A stretch of DNA of 33,573 nt from Streptomyces sp. NRRL F-5123 (GTDB lineage: Bacteria; Actinomycetota; Actinomycetes; Streptomycetales; Streptomycetaceae), in NCBI RefSeq assembly GCF_000721495.1, contig NZ_JOHY01000075.1:1-33573 (forward strand), in the 5' to 3' direction. This document shows positions 16,817 to 24,267 of the stretch, one piece after another. Positions within the stretch are counted from its first letter, which is position 1; every line of letters starts with the position of its first letter. The position numbers and the translations under genes are program-made. The notes under the pieces were generated by a model that did no database searches, had not been told where the DNA came from, and was given only the letters and a program-made list of their open reading frames with translations.

Positions 16817-17315
16817 AATAGATGTGCCGTGTAACTCTGAGATCATCAAGACCGGGACCACTAGGCTCGTTCGGGTCAGTGAAAGTAAATTTCCGCTGGC
16901 CCAGGCCATGCTCGAAATCGACGCGACCGCGCCTCCGACGTGGGACGGCGTCGATTTCGAGGACATCACCATGTACGTCGACCTGAAGGAGCCCTCAGGT
17001 GCCGAGCTTGTGGAGGTCGCGCAGGTCAATTACCACTGGGGCACTTCCGACGGCTCGGGAGGCTGGGAGGAAGCCTCCGCCAGTCCGTTCCCGCCCACAC
17101 GGAACCTGCGAATCCGGGCCAGGACGACACATCTAAGGTATGGATCGGGCATCTCATTCTACGTTGGCATTCACTACCCCGAAGGTCAGGTAGGGGCCCC
17201 GTTGACGATATACGTCCATACCACGGCGAAACGTGTGGTAGCGGCGACGAGTGGTTGCGGCGTCACGTTCAGCGAATTCAAGATCGACGAATCGGTGACC
17301 GGTCCGCTGGGCTGA
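16803..17315 (+). CDS. Unknown 170-residue protein between phage fragments
   Basis: Intact frame with ATG at 16803 preceded by AAGGGAG about 10 bases upstream. The protein is soluble, has no signal peptide or transmembrane segment, and alternates short hydrophobic strands with polar turns (ITMYVDLKEPSG, AQVNYHWGTSDGSGGW, ISFYVGIHYPEGQ, LTIYVHTTAKRVV), suggesting an all-beta sandwich. Codon use is less GC-extreme than in the NRPS genes (for example AAATAGATG, AGTAAATTT). It lies between two broken same-orientation copies of a phage gp10-like gene and is read against them, so it looks like a later arrival or a cargo gene of a phage-derived element. I do not recognise a family; a phage structural or accessory role and an antiphage or toxin-type cargo role are both open. 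Confidence 0.65.
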   Translation: MVTTKIDVPCNSEIIKTGTTRLVRVSESKFPLAQAMLEIDATAPPTWDGVDFEDITMYVDLKEPSGAELVEVAQVNYHWGTSDGSGGWEEASASPFPPTRNLRIRARTTHLRYGSGISFYVGIHYPEGQVGAPLTIYVHTTAKRVVAATSGCGVTFSEFKIDESVTGPLG

Positions 17316-17317
17316 AT

Positions 17318-17608
17318 TCAGAGGCTCTCGCGCAAAGCCTCGCCCAGGAAGTCGTTCAGCCTCGTCCCCGGGTGCCTGGCGTACACCGCCCGCCCGCCGA
17401 CCTCGAACCGCAGCATCCGTACCCGGCGCGGCCGGATCATGTGCGGCCGCGTTCCGTGGGTCACGTACTGCGACCCGGTCGCACGCCGCCGCACCGACAT
17501 GTCCCGGCCGAAGCGCCCGCGACGGCCACGGACCGTGCGCTCCGTCCGCGCCCTGGTGCTACGGCTCTCCCGAGTGAACCCCAACCGGGGACACGACCCC
17601 GCATCCAC
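17318..17608 (-). pseudogene. Phage HK97-gp10-like head-tail protein fragment, copy 2
   Basis: The minus-strand C-terminal part reads THGTRPHMIRPRRVRMLRFE, then VGGRAVYARHPGTRLNDFL and GEALRESL before the stop at 17318. This closely fits the C-terminal half of actinophage HK97-gp10-type connector proteins. The first 35-40 residues of the open frame are Arg/Ser-rich and unlike the family, so the N-terminal half is lost. It shares a direct repeat at DNA level with copy 1 (same wording around GGCCGCCGACCTCGAACCGC at about 16520). It ends 2 bases from the stop of the convergent unknown gene. Confidence 0.65.
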
Positions 17609-17815
17609 GGCGAGCTCCTCGTCCTGAACGTGAAGGTCGCCGCATCACGGTCTGGGAGATCCTCAAGGACGCCGGCATCGACCCGGCACCCGAGCGGACC
17701 TCCAGCACATGGGCAGACTTCCTCCGCTCCCAGGCCGACGCCCTACTGGCCTGCAACTTCCTCGAGACCGTCACGCACGACTGTATGTCTTCGCGGTGAT
17801 CGAGCACGCCGTCCA
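17575..17815 (+). pseudogene. Integrase-core transposase remnant, middle part
   Basis: The plus strand contains IHGELLVLNVKVAA, then after a frameshift TVWEILKDAGIDPAPERTSS followed by TWADFLRSQADALLACNFLE and, after another shift, LYVFAVIEHA. This order matches the start of the catalytic core of actinobacterial integrase-core transposases, where the ACDFFE-type stretch holds the first catalytic Asp; here it is ACNFLE, so that Asp is Asn. At least two frameshifts and a substituted catalytic residue mean it is dead. Confidence 0.75.
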
Positions 17816-17844
17816 CCGCCGCCTGCCTGGAATCGGGCCACCTC

Positions 17845-18062
17845 GGTGGACTACCAACGGATCGTGCAGGTCCTCGCGGACCGGTCCCGGCTGCATCAAG
17901 GGCCTCTGACCTGCCAGGAGATGACCGCAGTGTTCGGGATGGACGTGGTGCCGGCGCGAGTGGGGTTTGCGGTCGAAGGCGAAACGCCTGGTCGCGCGAA
18001 GCTGGCTGACCGAACTCTCGCCGGGCCAGTTCACGCTCGCTGCGGGTGCGGCAGGCCCAGGC
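17845..18062 (+). pseudogene. Remnant of a transposon-associated hypothetical protein
   Basis: Frame fragments read DYQRIVQVLAD, GPLTCQEMTAVFGMDVVPAR and, after a frameshift, RSKAKRLVARSWLTELSPGQ then FTLAAG. This looks like a winged-helix C-terminus (LTCxEMxxxFGxxxVPARVExLRxKxKRLxxRGWL) found in transposon-linked actinobacterial proteins. The N-terminus and reading frame are lost. Its end overlaps the C-terminal codons of the convergent IS5 transposase, so the junction with that element is near 18030-18065. Confidence 0.5.
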
Positions 18063-18939
18063 GGCGGGTCGTGGGCAGGCTCATCGGCTTGTAGACGATC
18101 GTTTCGGCGCTGGTGGTGCGGCGTTCGTAGTCGCGTGCCAGGCGCCGGGTGCGCATCAGCCAGGCATTGGTGCGCTGCACGGTCCACCGCTTGGGCAGCA
18201 CCACGAAGCCCCTTCGGTCGTCACTGCGTTTGACGATGGCCAGGACCAGCGCGAGTACGGCGAGGCAGTGCTCGACGAGGCTGCAGGTGCAGCCGCCGTC
18301 GGCCCAGACCGGTGCCAGCCGATGATGCGCCTCGGGCACCTGCTGGAGCAGGGCCTTCGCGGCGGTGCGGTCCCCGACATCCGCAGCGGTGACCGTCACG
18401 CCCAGCAGCAGGCCGACCGTGTCGACCACCAGGTGCCGCTTGAGTCCGTTGATCAGCTTCCCGCCGTCGAAGCCGCGACTGTCCGCGCCCACCACGGCGT
18501 CGGCCTTGACCGACTGGAAGTCGATCACGGCGGCCGTCGGCTCGCTGTCCCGGCTCGCACGAGTGCGAACTGCCGCGCGCAGCCGGTCGTGGAACTCCCG
18601 GGCCAGGCGGTGGTCGCGCCAGCGGCGCAAGAACGCGTAGACGCGGTCCCAGGGCGGGAAGTCGGCGGGCATGGCCCGCCACTTGATTCCGTTGTCGACC
18701 AGGTAGCGGACTGCGTCCAGTACGGCCCGGTGGCAGTATGCCTCCGGCTGCCCGCCCCGGCCCCGCAACAAGCCCGGCACCGGCAGCAATGGCCGGACTG
18801 CCACCCACTCCGCGTCCGTCATGTCCGACGGGTACCGGGGCCGGCGCGTGCCGTTGTCGGCAGCGTTCCCGAACTGGTGCGCCAGGCAGTCGCACCCCCG
18901 AGTGACGGACTGGACTGCCCGCCCATCGACACGGAACAC
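18031..18939 (-). mobile_element. IS5-family transposase with substituted catalytic Glu
   Basis: The frame is open to 19083, but family length suggests the GTG at 18939, giving about 302 residues. N-terminal DUF4096-like part YPSDMTDAEWVAVRPLLPVP and DAVRYLVDNGIKWRAMPADF; DDE domain with VIDFQSVK (first Asp) and VWADGG (second Asp). The third acidic residue should be Glu in the WVVERT-type motif; here it is WTVQRT (CAG codon, 18175-18177), so the catalytic triad is broken. The usual VIDSQSVK is also VIDFQSVK. No clear terminal inverted repeats or target duplication were found by eye. The element looks recently inactivated compared with its heavily frameshifted neighbours. Confidence 0.85.
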
Positions 18940-19083
18940 TCCAACACCGGGGCCTCCTGGCGTTGTTCGTTGATTCGACACACCGAACCGTTCAGAAGGC
19001 CCCACCTTTATGCGCCGACCCCGCAACCAGCACCTGAACGGGAACCCCGGTTCGAACCGCATCCCGCACGGTCGGAACGACAA

Positions 19084-19323
19084 GAGCGACTCGGACCCCG
19101 GCCGAGGAACGATTCAGGTCAGTAACGCCAACCCCACCAGCAGTTCGTGATCTTTGGTCGTTGAGTGCCTGGTCCTGTTCCCGTGCGAGGCAAGGGGCTG
19201 ACCCGACTCTGGCCTGGCGTGTTCGAGAAGTTCCGGACAGGGCGACGGCGCGAAACTTCATCACCGACGAGCTTTGAGCGGTACCGTCGATCGGGTGCTT
19301 CTGATCGGGTCTTGACGTGACGG
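19084..19323. other. Gene-free segment between IS5 and the VOC gene terminators
   Basis: About 240 bases with no credible coding region on either strand. It resembles the leader of an actinobacterial insertion sequence (a stretch reading GTTCGTGATCTTTGGTCG near 19143), but no transposase follows. Just before it a 12-base perfect palindrome CGGTTCGAACCG sits at 19048-19059. Confidence 0.3.
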
Positions 19324-19351
19324 CGGGGCCCCTTCGTCCGAAGGGGCCCCG
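19324..19351. terminator. Strong hairpin, GGGGCCCCTTCG stem
   Basis: Perfect 13-bp inverted repeat CGGGGCCCCTTCG / CGAAGGGGCCCCG with a 2-base turn. It lies downstream of the leftward VOC gene, beyond a first hairpin. There is no long T tract, as is usual in Streptomyces. Confidence 0.75.
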
Positions 19352-19409
19352 TCTGGCGTAGCCCGATCCCGGTCCGCTCCGGCTTGCGGGGCCGACCAGC
19401 CGGGCGCGG

Positions 19410-19435
19410 CGGACGCCCGGGAACCCGGGCGTCCG
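19410..19435. terminator. Strong hairpin, GGACGCCCGGG stem
   Basis: Perfect inverted repeat with arms GGACGCCCGGG and CCCGGGCGTCC (19411-19421 and 19424-19434, plus one outer C-G pair) and an AA turn. It is the first of two tandem hairpins after the VOC gene stop, giving a double terminator against the mobile-element region. Confidence 0.75.
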
Positions 19436-19537
19436 TCGCGTGCCGCCGTCTCCGGCGTCCGGTCTTCAGTTCTCGGTCGCCGCCGTCTCGGTCCCCGTGG
19501 TTCCCCGAGCGCGGCGGCTCCCCGGGCGGCCCCGCAG

Positions 19538-19972
19538 TCAGGGGGCCTTGGGTGGCCACCCGCCCGGACGCGTGGTCTGCCCCACCTCGATCAGGTGCCC
19601 GTCGGGGTCCCGCAGGAAGCAGCGGATCTCCGGGTGGCCTCTCTCGATGGGCGGCGTGATGAACTCGGCGCCCCGCGCGGACCAGTCGGCGTACACGGCG
19701 TGGATGTCCGAGACCCGCAGGTTCAGGAAGCTGCTGACCCGGTCCGGGTCCTGCGGCGTCTCCAGCACGACGGTCGGCTTGTCGTCGGTGGGGCCGCCGC
19801 CTTCGTTGATGATGATCCAGCCGTTGTGGAACTCGATGATCGACGGGACGCCCGAGCGCAGGGCCCGGCCGCCGAGGACCTCGGTGTAGAAGCGACGCGA
19901 ACGTTCGACGTCGTCGGACACGATGAAGTGCGTCATGGCGACGTCGTAGGCGGGCGCGTTCTCGCCGGTCAC
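19538..19972 (-). CDS. VOC-superfamily (glyoxalase/bleomycin-resistance-like) protein
   Basis: 144 residues from a GTG with GGAGG four bases upstream. It has the two beta-alpha-beta-beta-beta repeats of the vicinal oxygen chelate fold: FIVSDDVERSRRFYTEVLGG at the start and LRVSDIHAVYADWSARGAEF in the second half, ending FLRDPDGHLIEVGQ with the usual metal-region Glu. Such small proteins act as lyases, dioxygenases or drug-binding resistance proteins; the sequence does not separate these. It is monocistronic, followed by two strong hairpins, and divergent from a broken lysyl-tRNA synthetase. Confidence 0.85.
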   Translation of the reverse strand: MTGENAPAYDVAMTHFIVSDDVERSRRFYTEVLGGRALRSGVPSIIEFHNGWIIINEGGGPTDDKPTVVLETPQDPDRVSSFLNLRVSDIHAVYADWSARGAEFITPPIERGHPEIRCFLRDPDGHLIEVGQTTRPGGWPPKAP

Positions 19973-20124
19973 AGTGCCTCCGGGGGCTCGTTCCGGTGTT
20001 CGAGGGAATCAGCTCCCTTCCACAGTACCGATTCGCGGCGGTCTGGGCGGTGTCCCCCGACCTTCTGCGAGCCCTCAGCTGTCTGGGTGGCATCCGCCGA
20101 CCCCGCCGAAGGAGTCCACCGACC

Positions 20125-20375
20125 GTGTCGCCGACCGCCACCGAAGCCGACTGGGTCTCTCGTCTCGCCGACGAGGTCATCGCCGAGGCCGGAGCGGGGG
20201 CCGCCGGGAAACCGATCGTCGTCGCCTCCGGGCCGAGCCCGTCGGGCCCGATCCACCTGGGCAGTCCGCGAGGTGATGACGCCGCACTTCGTCGCCGACG
20301 AGATCCGGCGCCGGGGCCTGGCCTGCGAGCGCCTCATCAGCCGGGACGACCTCGACCGGTTCCGCAACTTCCCGT
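20125..20375 (+). pseudogene. Truncated class I lysyl-tRNA synthetase
   Basis: From GTG 20125 (AAGGAG about 10 bases upstream) the frame reads EADWVSRLADEVIAEAGAGA, GKPIVVASGPSPSGPIHLGS, then after loss of about two bases continues in another frame as REVMTPHFVADEIRRRG and LISRDDLDRFRNFPF. This is the start of an archaeal-type class I LysRS, including the HIGH-equivalent IHLG signature. About 85 of roughly 550 residues remain before unrelated sequence begins. In Streptomyces such second LysRS copies can occur next to the usual class II enzyme. Frameshift plus truncation make it non-functional. Confidence 0.82.
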
Positions 20376-20405
20376 TCCGACGCGGTGCTGTGCACAGATG
20401 GTGCG

Positions 20406-20552
20406 GTGACGACGTTGGTGAAGCCGGCGCCGGCGCGGGAGCAGCAGCGCGGACACGGGGCGCTGTACGACGGGATCAACCACGGCGGTCTCGACGTGGG
20501 TCGGCTGCGCCGCACAACTGCCCACGACCTGGCGCTCGCCGTCGCGGGGTGA
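20406..20552 (+). pseudogene. Transposase N-terminal fragment
   Basis: A short frame contains REQQRGHGALYDGINHGGLD then VGRLRR and stops at 20550-20552. The RRGHGALYDGLNxGRIDVxRLR motif belongs to the N-terminal domain of a large actinobacterial transposase family related to IS701. The rest of the protein is absent. Confidence 0.65.
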
Positions 20553-20738
20553 GACAGCGCCAGGCGTTCGTGCTATCGGGCTGGTACGTAAGCTGGGACA
20601 GCCCGCGCGGGATGGGAGCGGCGCCACTCCGCTCTCGGCATGCTCACACCCGTCGAGTTCGAACCGAAGTCGACCCACGCGATCGCCTAGACTCCAGCAA
20701 CTCGACTCCACACAAGCCGGGACACATCAACCCGACTG

Positions 20739-20888
20739 GTGGTCCTGGACACCCGGAGTCTCCATGTCGCTGCCGGGGTCCCCGCCTCCACGACCGGGCA
20801 CGACCCGGCCGTCGACCACACCGGCCACAGCGTCCGCAAAGCTCTGGCCGACCAGGGCTTCAAGAACAAGGAGCGTCCGCCAACGTGA
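20739..20888 (+). pseudogene. IS5-like transposase internal fragment
   Basis: Fifty codons read LDTRSLHVAAGVPASTTGHD, then ALADQGFKNKERPPT before a stop at 20888. The first part matches the catalytic-Asp region (DAQSVHxAxxVPASTTGxD) and the second the WVDQGFKxQV region of an IS5-group transposase. In the intact family these lie about 60 residues apart, so an internal deletion has joined them. Confidence 0.65.
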
Positions 20889-21013
20889 AGTTGCCGGACA
20901 CAGGGTCGGCGTGACGGTCTCTCAGGGTGTTCATGCTGGTCGTGAGCGGCAGTCCATGAAGTAGATCGTTTGAGGGAACGGGCAGCTCGCCGGTTCTTGT
21001 CGGCCGCGCGCTG

Positions 21014-21670
21014 TCAGGAGCGGCTGGTGTGCAGCGCCTCGCGATCCCACAGGTGGCGTGGCTGGGTGTGCAGGTGCCAGTAGTGCTCGGCAATGTCGTC
21101 GGGGTCGAAGTCGGTGCCGGGGGCGACCGGGCCATCCACGGTGACGCTCGCTGCGTGGACTCCGAAGGAGCCGTACTGCTGATCGAGCAGCGCGATCAGG
21201 GTCCGGACGCCCGCTTTGCCCAGGGAGAGGCTCACATACTGCGGCTTGGGCTCGGGCATGCCGCCTGTGACAAGGAACGTTCCGTTCCCCCGTGCTGCCA
21301 TTGCCGGCGCGAGGCGCGCCGCGGCATTCAGCGCGCCGACCACGTTGACCGCCCATGCTTCCATATGGTCCCGCACCGACAACTCGCCCAGCTCGTCCGC
21401 GCGGACGAGCGCGGCGTTGTACACGACAACCTCCGGTACGCCGTGCCCGCCGACGGCCTTGTCCAGGGCCGTGTCCAACTCGGCCCGGTCGGTGCTGTCG
21501 GCCTGCAACGCAATGATCGGGACGTCATAGGGAGCAAGCGCGTCCGCAACGACGCGCAGCGTCTGTCCGCCCCTGGCGATCAGCGTGATCGGCATCCCCT
21601 CTCTGGCGAACCGACGGGCGACTGCCTGCCCGATCCCCGGTCCCGCACCAATGATCACTGCACCTGGCAT
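21014..21670 (-). CDS. Short-chain dehydrogenase/reductase family protein, divergent from MerR
   Basis: 218 residues. Rossmann nucleotide site GAGPGIG near the start, NAA motif at 85-87 and the helix AVNVVGALNAAARL as in SDRs. The active site is unusual: Lys152 (LGKAG) is present, but the position four residues before it is Leu148, not Tyr; a Tyr occurs only at 145. Either Tyr145 substitutes by a shifted helix or the protein is not a classical oxidoreductase; some NmrA-like and quinone-reductase-like members share this pattern. It is divergent from a MerR regulator across 83 bases with a MerR-type promoter, so it is probably the regulator's target. Confidence 0.85.
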   Translation of the reverse strand: MPGAVIIGAGPGIGQAVARRFAREGMPITLIARGGQTLRVVADALAPYDVPIIALQADSTDRAELDTALDKAVGGHGVPEVVVYNAALVRADELGELSVRDHMEAWAVNVVGALNAAARLAPAMAARGNGTFLVTGGMPEPKPQYVSLSLGKAGVRTLIALLDQQYGSFGVHAASVTVDGPVAPGTDFDPDDIAEHYWHLHTQPRHLWDREALHTSRS

Positions 21671-21753
21671 GATCCGGCCCTCCTTCTCGTGATCAGCGAT
21701 ACTGGAGACGGTAAGGCGTCACATCAATGTGAAGGTCAAGGAGAAGGCCCCGG
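21671..21753. promoter_or_regulatory. MerR-type divergent promoter and operator
   Basis: Reading leftward toward the SDR gene, TTGACC (21739-21734) and TTACCG (21714-21709) form a -35/-10 pair separated by 19 bases, the stretched spacing that MerR activators correct. Inside the spacer is the palindrome TCACAT-CA-ATGTGA at 21719-21732. AAGGAG precedes the merR-like ATG. Confidence 0.6.
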
Positions 21754-22161
21754 ATGCGAATCGGCGACCTCGCCCACGAAACCGGGGTGAGCAGGCGGCT
21801 ATTGCGCTACTACGAGGAGCAGGGTCTGCTCCGGCCGACACGGTTGGACAACGGCTACCGCGAGTACGCGGAGGCAGACGTCGCCATGGTGCGCCACATC
21901 CGAGCAATGCTTGCCGCAGGGCTCTCCACCGCGGTTATCGGCACGGTCGTGCACTGTGTGCGCGACAAGGACGAACTGAGGGTGCCACCCGGCTGCCCGA
22001 CCTTCATCGGGGAGTTGCGGCGCGAACGCGCCCGCATCACCGAGACGATCAGCCAACTGGAGGGTTCCCGGCGAATACTGGACGCCGTTCTCGACACGGC
22101 ACCTCGGAACGGTGATACGTCACTTCGGAACGGTGATACGTCACGCAAGCCCGCTCCATAG
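21754..22161 (+). CDS. MerR-family transcriptional regulator
   Basis: 135 residues. N-terminal winged helix RIGDLAHETGVSRRLLRYYE, then EQGLLRP and NGYREYAEADV, a textbook MerR DNA-binding domain, followed by the dimerisation coiled coil (ELRRERARITETISQLE). There is no cluster of metal-binding cysteines; one Cys pair (HCVRDK and PGCPTF) is visible. It probably senses a small organic ligand and activates the divergent SDR gene. The last 20 residues derive from a 21-base tandem duplication (RNGDTS repeated) and run into IS-derived DNA, so the native C-terminus seems to have been replaced. Confidence 0.9.
   Translation: MRIGDLAHETGVSRRLLRYYEEQGLLRPTRLDNGYREYAEADVAMVRHIRAMLAAGLSTAVIGTVVHCVRDKDELRVPPGCPTFIGELRRERARITETISQLEGSRRILDAVLDTAPRNGDTSLRNGDTSRKPAP
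22104..22144. repeat. Tandem 21-base repeat, two copies
   Basis: A 20-base unit containing CGGAACGGTGATACGTCAC occurs at 22104-22123 and again at 22125-22144, a period of 21 bases. It is in frame inside the merR-like gene, adding a repeated RNGDTS peptide at the C-terminus, at the junction with an IS remnant. Confidence 0.9.
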
Positions 22162-22475
22162 GCCAGGTCGGTTGCGTGCCCCGGCATGCTGCGTCGGGGT
22201 GCGGGGGAGAGGCCGGCGCTGCGGAGTATGCGTCGGATGGTGGAGGCGCCGACGCGGTGGCGGCGCAGCCTGTTGGGGAGGTGCCAGGCGAGGGCTGCGA
22301 GCACGGCGCGGTCCGGCTACGTCAGGCGCGGCCGGACGCCGAGTTGCCGACGCAGCACCGCGACCTCGTGGCGCAGCACGAGGATCTCGGTGTTCTTGGC
22401 GTCCACCGACCGCGACAGCAACAGGAGCAGTCCGAGCAGCCGGATGAAGATCAGGTAGAGCACGCGTAACGCCAT
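22160..22475 (-). pseudogene. N-terminal remnant of an integrase-core transposase
   Basis: The minus strand reads MALRVLYLIFIRLLGLLLLL, SRSVDAKNTEILVLRHEVAV and LRRQLGVRPRLT-stop. This is the hydrophobic start and EIxVLRHEVAVLRRQ motif of actinobacterial integrase-core transposases. After the nonsense codon the sequence continues as DRAVLAALAWHLPNRLRRHR joined to VGASTIRRILRSAGLSPAPR, a distant downstream part of the same protein family. A nonsense codon plus internal deletion make it dead. Confidence 0.78.
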
Positions 22476-22568
22476 GCGGCCCGAGTATGCCCTGATCAGC
22501 TGGAACCGCAATGAGCCTGATCAGTGACCCTGCGCCAGTTTCGGCACCCCACAGGGCCGTGGGCCGCG

Positions 22569-23132
22569 TCAGACAGGCGCCATGACCAGTTCCCCGATCA
22601 CCCGCAGCCCGACCCGGGCGGCCAGCCAGGGGGCGCGCTCGGCTTCCACCTGTGCCACGTGCACGAAGAGGCTGTGATCGGCGGCGGGCTCGGTGAGGTC
22701 GATGTCCTGTGCGTTCAGGCACAAGGTGATGTACGCGCCGCGCGCGCCGCCGCGGTCCAGGCCTGCTTCGGGCGCTGCGGGCCAGGCCCAGAAATCCCAG
22801 CGGATGCTGGCAGGGCTCGTCCCCGATGCTGCGATCAGACGGTCTACGGCTTCCGGCGGCACCCCGCACTCGCTGATGTAGAGGGGCAGGTGGGCGTGTG
22901 GATCGTCCCCGGCGTCGGACGACGCCTCGTCTGCGCCCTCCGTCTCCGTCCACCAGTCCGTGTCCGGCAGAAGCTCGAGCAGCGCATCGAGGACAGGTTC
23001 CTCAAAGACACGTGCGTCGAAGTCCACGCTGAGATCGCTGGTATCGGCCAGGTCGAGCAGTCGCCGCACGATGTCCAGCGCCTCCGCCGTGCTCGTGGTC
23101 CTCAAGATGGACTGCGCGTAGGAGTTGGCCAC
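22569..23132 (-). CDS. Hypothetical acidic protein
   Basis: An intact frame of 188 residues from the GTG at 23132; the longest version starts at 23204, but its first 24 residues look non-coding. No Shine-Dalgarno is convincing. The protein is acidic with no membrane segment: AEALDIVRRLLDLADTSDLS, a D/E-rich loop, AHLPLYISECGVPPEAVDRL and a C-terminal Ala/Arg region. Size and composition recall orphan immunity proteins, but I recognise no family. It stands alone between an IS remnant and a MazG-like fragment. Confidence 0.5.
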   Translation of the reverse strand: MANSYAQSILRTTSTAEALDIVRRLLDLADTSDLSVDFDARVFEEPVLDALLELLPDTDWWTETEGADEASSDAGDDPHAHLPLYISECGVPPEAVDRLIAASGTSPASIRWDFWAWPAAPEAGLDRGGARGAYITLCLNAQDIDLTEPAADHSLFVHVAQVEAERAPWLAARVGLRVIGELVMAPV

Positions 23133-23218
23133 GATGCCATTCTGCCACTGCCGAATCCGGCCGGGTAGCGGCAGCGCCGGCGCGGGGGATCGAAGTGCTT
23201 CCACGGTGTCCCCGAGGA

Positions 23219-23420
23219 GCGGTGGGCGGAGTACCCGCCTACCACGGGACGAACATTGTGGCCTCGCCGAACGGTGCCGACGCCGTTCCCTCCCGCGAGC
23301 AACTGCGCGAGGAACTGGGCGACGTCCTGCGGTACGCCACCGCCACCGTCACCCACCTCCTCGGACTCGACCTCGAAGATGTGGCCGCCGCCAGCCTGGG
23401 GAAGACCGAGGACCGCTGGC
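23219..23420 (+). pseudogene. MazG-like nucleotide pyrophosphohydrolase fragment
   Basis: The plus strand reads SREQLREELGDVLRYATATV then THLLGLDLEDVAAASLGKTE and DRW. The EELGDVLWYxxxxxxxLGLDLxxVAxxNLxKTxxRW pattern is the metal-binding C-terminal half of small MazG-like proteins; the E-E-x-x-D core is present (EELGD). It breaks off near 23420 where an IS256 fragment of opposite orientation begins, so the last residues are lost. The N-terminal start is unclear. Confidence 0.55.
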
Positions 23421-23444
23421 GCACCACCCCCGACGACCAGCGGC

Positions 23445-23715
23445 CCCGGGCAGACGCTGTCCAGCGGACTGTTCTGCCGTTCGGTCATACCGGCGATCGC
23501 GCTGCCGGTCGTGGAGATCGTGGACTTGGAGACCTCCGCGCCGTACACCTCGGCCGGACCCGCGGAGATCGCCCCATGCGTGAGCCCTTTCGCCGACAGC
23601 GACAGGACCATCTCGTCCACCCCGCCCAGACGCAGCCGACGCTTTTTGACCAGCTGCGGCTCGAAGGACCCGGCTCTGTCCCGCGGCACCGCGATCTCCA
23701 CCGGCCCCTCGCCGT
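23445..23715 (-). pseudogene. IS256-family (Mutator-type) transposase fragment
   Basis: The minus strand reads VPRDRAGSFEPQLVKKRRLR, LGGVDEMVLSLSAKGLTHGA, ISAGPAEVYGAEVSKSTIST and TERQNSPLD. This is the conserved segment of IS256 transposases just before the first catalytic Asp. Both ends are missing. Confidence 0.85.
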
Positions 23716-23811
23716 AGAGACCCGGGCGCACGCCTGGGTCGGCAGCCGCTGCTCTGCTCGCTCAGGGTCCGACGGGGAAAGGCGGGGCCGCAGCGGGGCT
23801 GTCGTCGGGTG

Positions 23812-24267
23812 TCAGTCCTCTTTTGCGCGGATGACGGCGATGACCGTCAGTGCGACTGCGCACGAGGCGAGCATGATCACGGAAGGGTTGAGATAGGAGG
23901 GAATGACCGCCTCCACGGTGCGCCCGTCGTTGCTTCGGCATCCGAAGTGAAGCGGGGCGAAAGACGGTGCGTAGCCCGTCAGACGGCCTTTGCCTACCAC
24001 CGCGTTGCATGCGGCAGCTTGATCGGCGTCATCGAAGAAGAGCAGATGCAGGACTCCCCACGTGTACATGCATACTGTGGCACCTCCCGCCAGGGTCGCA
24101 ACGGCTCTGATGGCGGCCGTCGTCGAACGAACTGCGCGGGCTCGTAATGCCAGCCTCACTCCGCAGATGAAAAGCCACGGAGTGGCGATGGCTCCGGCCA
24201 GCAACAGCAGGAGCACGATAGCGGGGTCGTGACCCTCGTACGGCTGGTCTCCTGCGAGCATGTACAT
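23812..24267 (-). CDS. Small integral membrane protein, unknown function
   Basis: 151 residues; ATG at 24267 with GAGG seven bases upstream. Three hydrophobic segments: AIVLLLLLAGAIATPWLFIC near residues 16-36, TLAGGATVCMYTWGVLHLLF near 57-77, and VIMLASCAVALTVIAVI near the C-terminus. Between the second and third is an extracytoplasmic loop of about 50 residues with two Cys (AACNAVV, HFGCRSN) that could form a disulfide. It looks intact and expressed, but no family is recognisable. Confidence 0.65.
   Translation of the reverse strand: MYMLAGDQPYEGHDPAIVLLLLLAGAIATPWLFICGVRLALRARAVRSTTAAIRAVATLAGGATVCMYTWGVLHLLFFDDADQAAACNAVVGKGRLTGYAPSFAPLHFGCRSNDGRTVEAVIPSYLNPSVIMLASCAVALTVIAVIRAKED

Noticed and set aside
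19040..19072. tRNA T-arm-like GGTTCGAACC sequence
   Set aside because: The flanking bases do not make a 5-bp T-stem with a 7-base loop and no other tRNA arms are present; it is a 12-bp palindrome only.
19119..20914. Long frames of 353 and 439 codons over the VOC gene and LysRS fragment
   Set aside because: Arg/Pro-rich shadow translations; the recognisable proteins lie in other frames.
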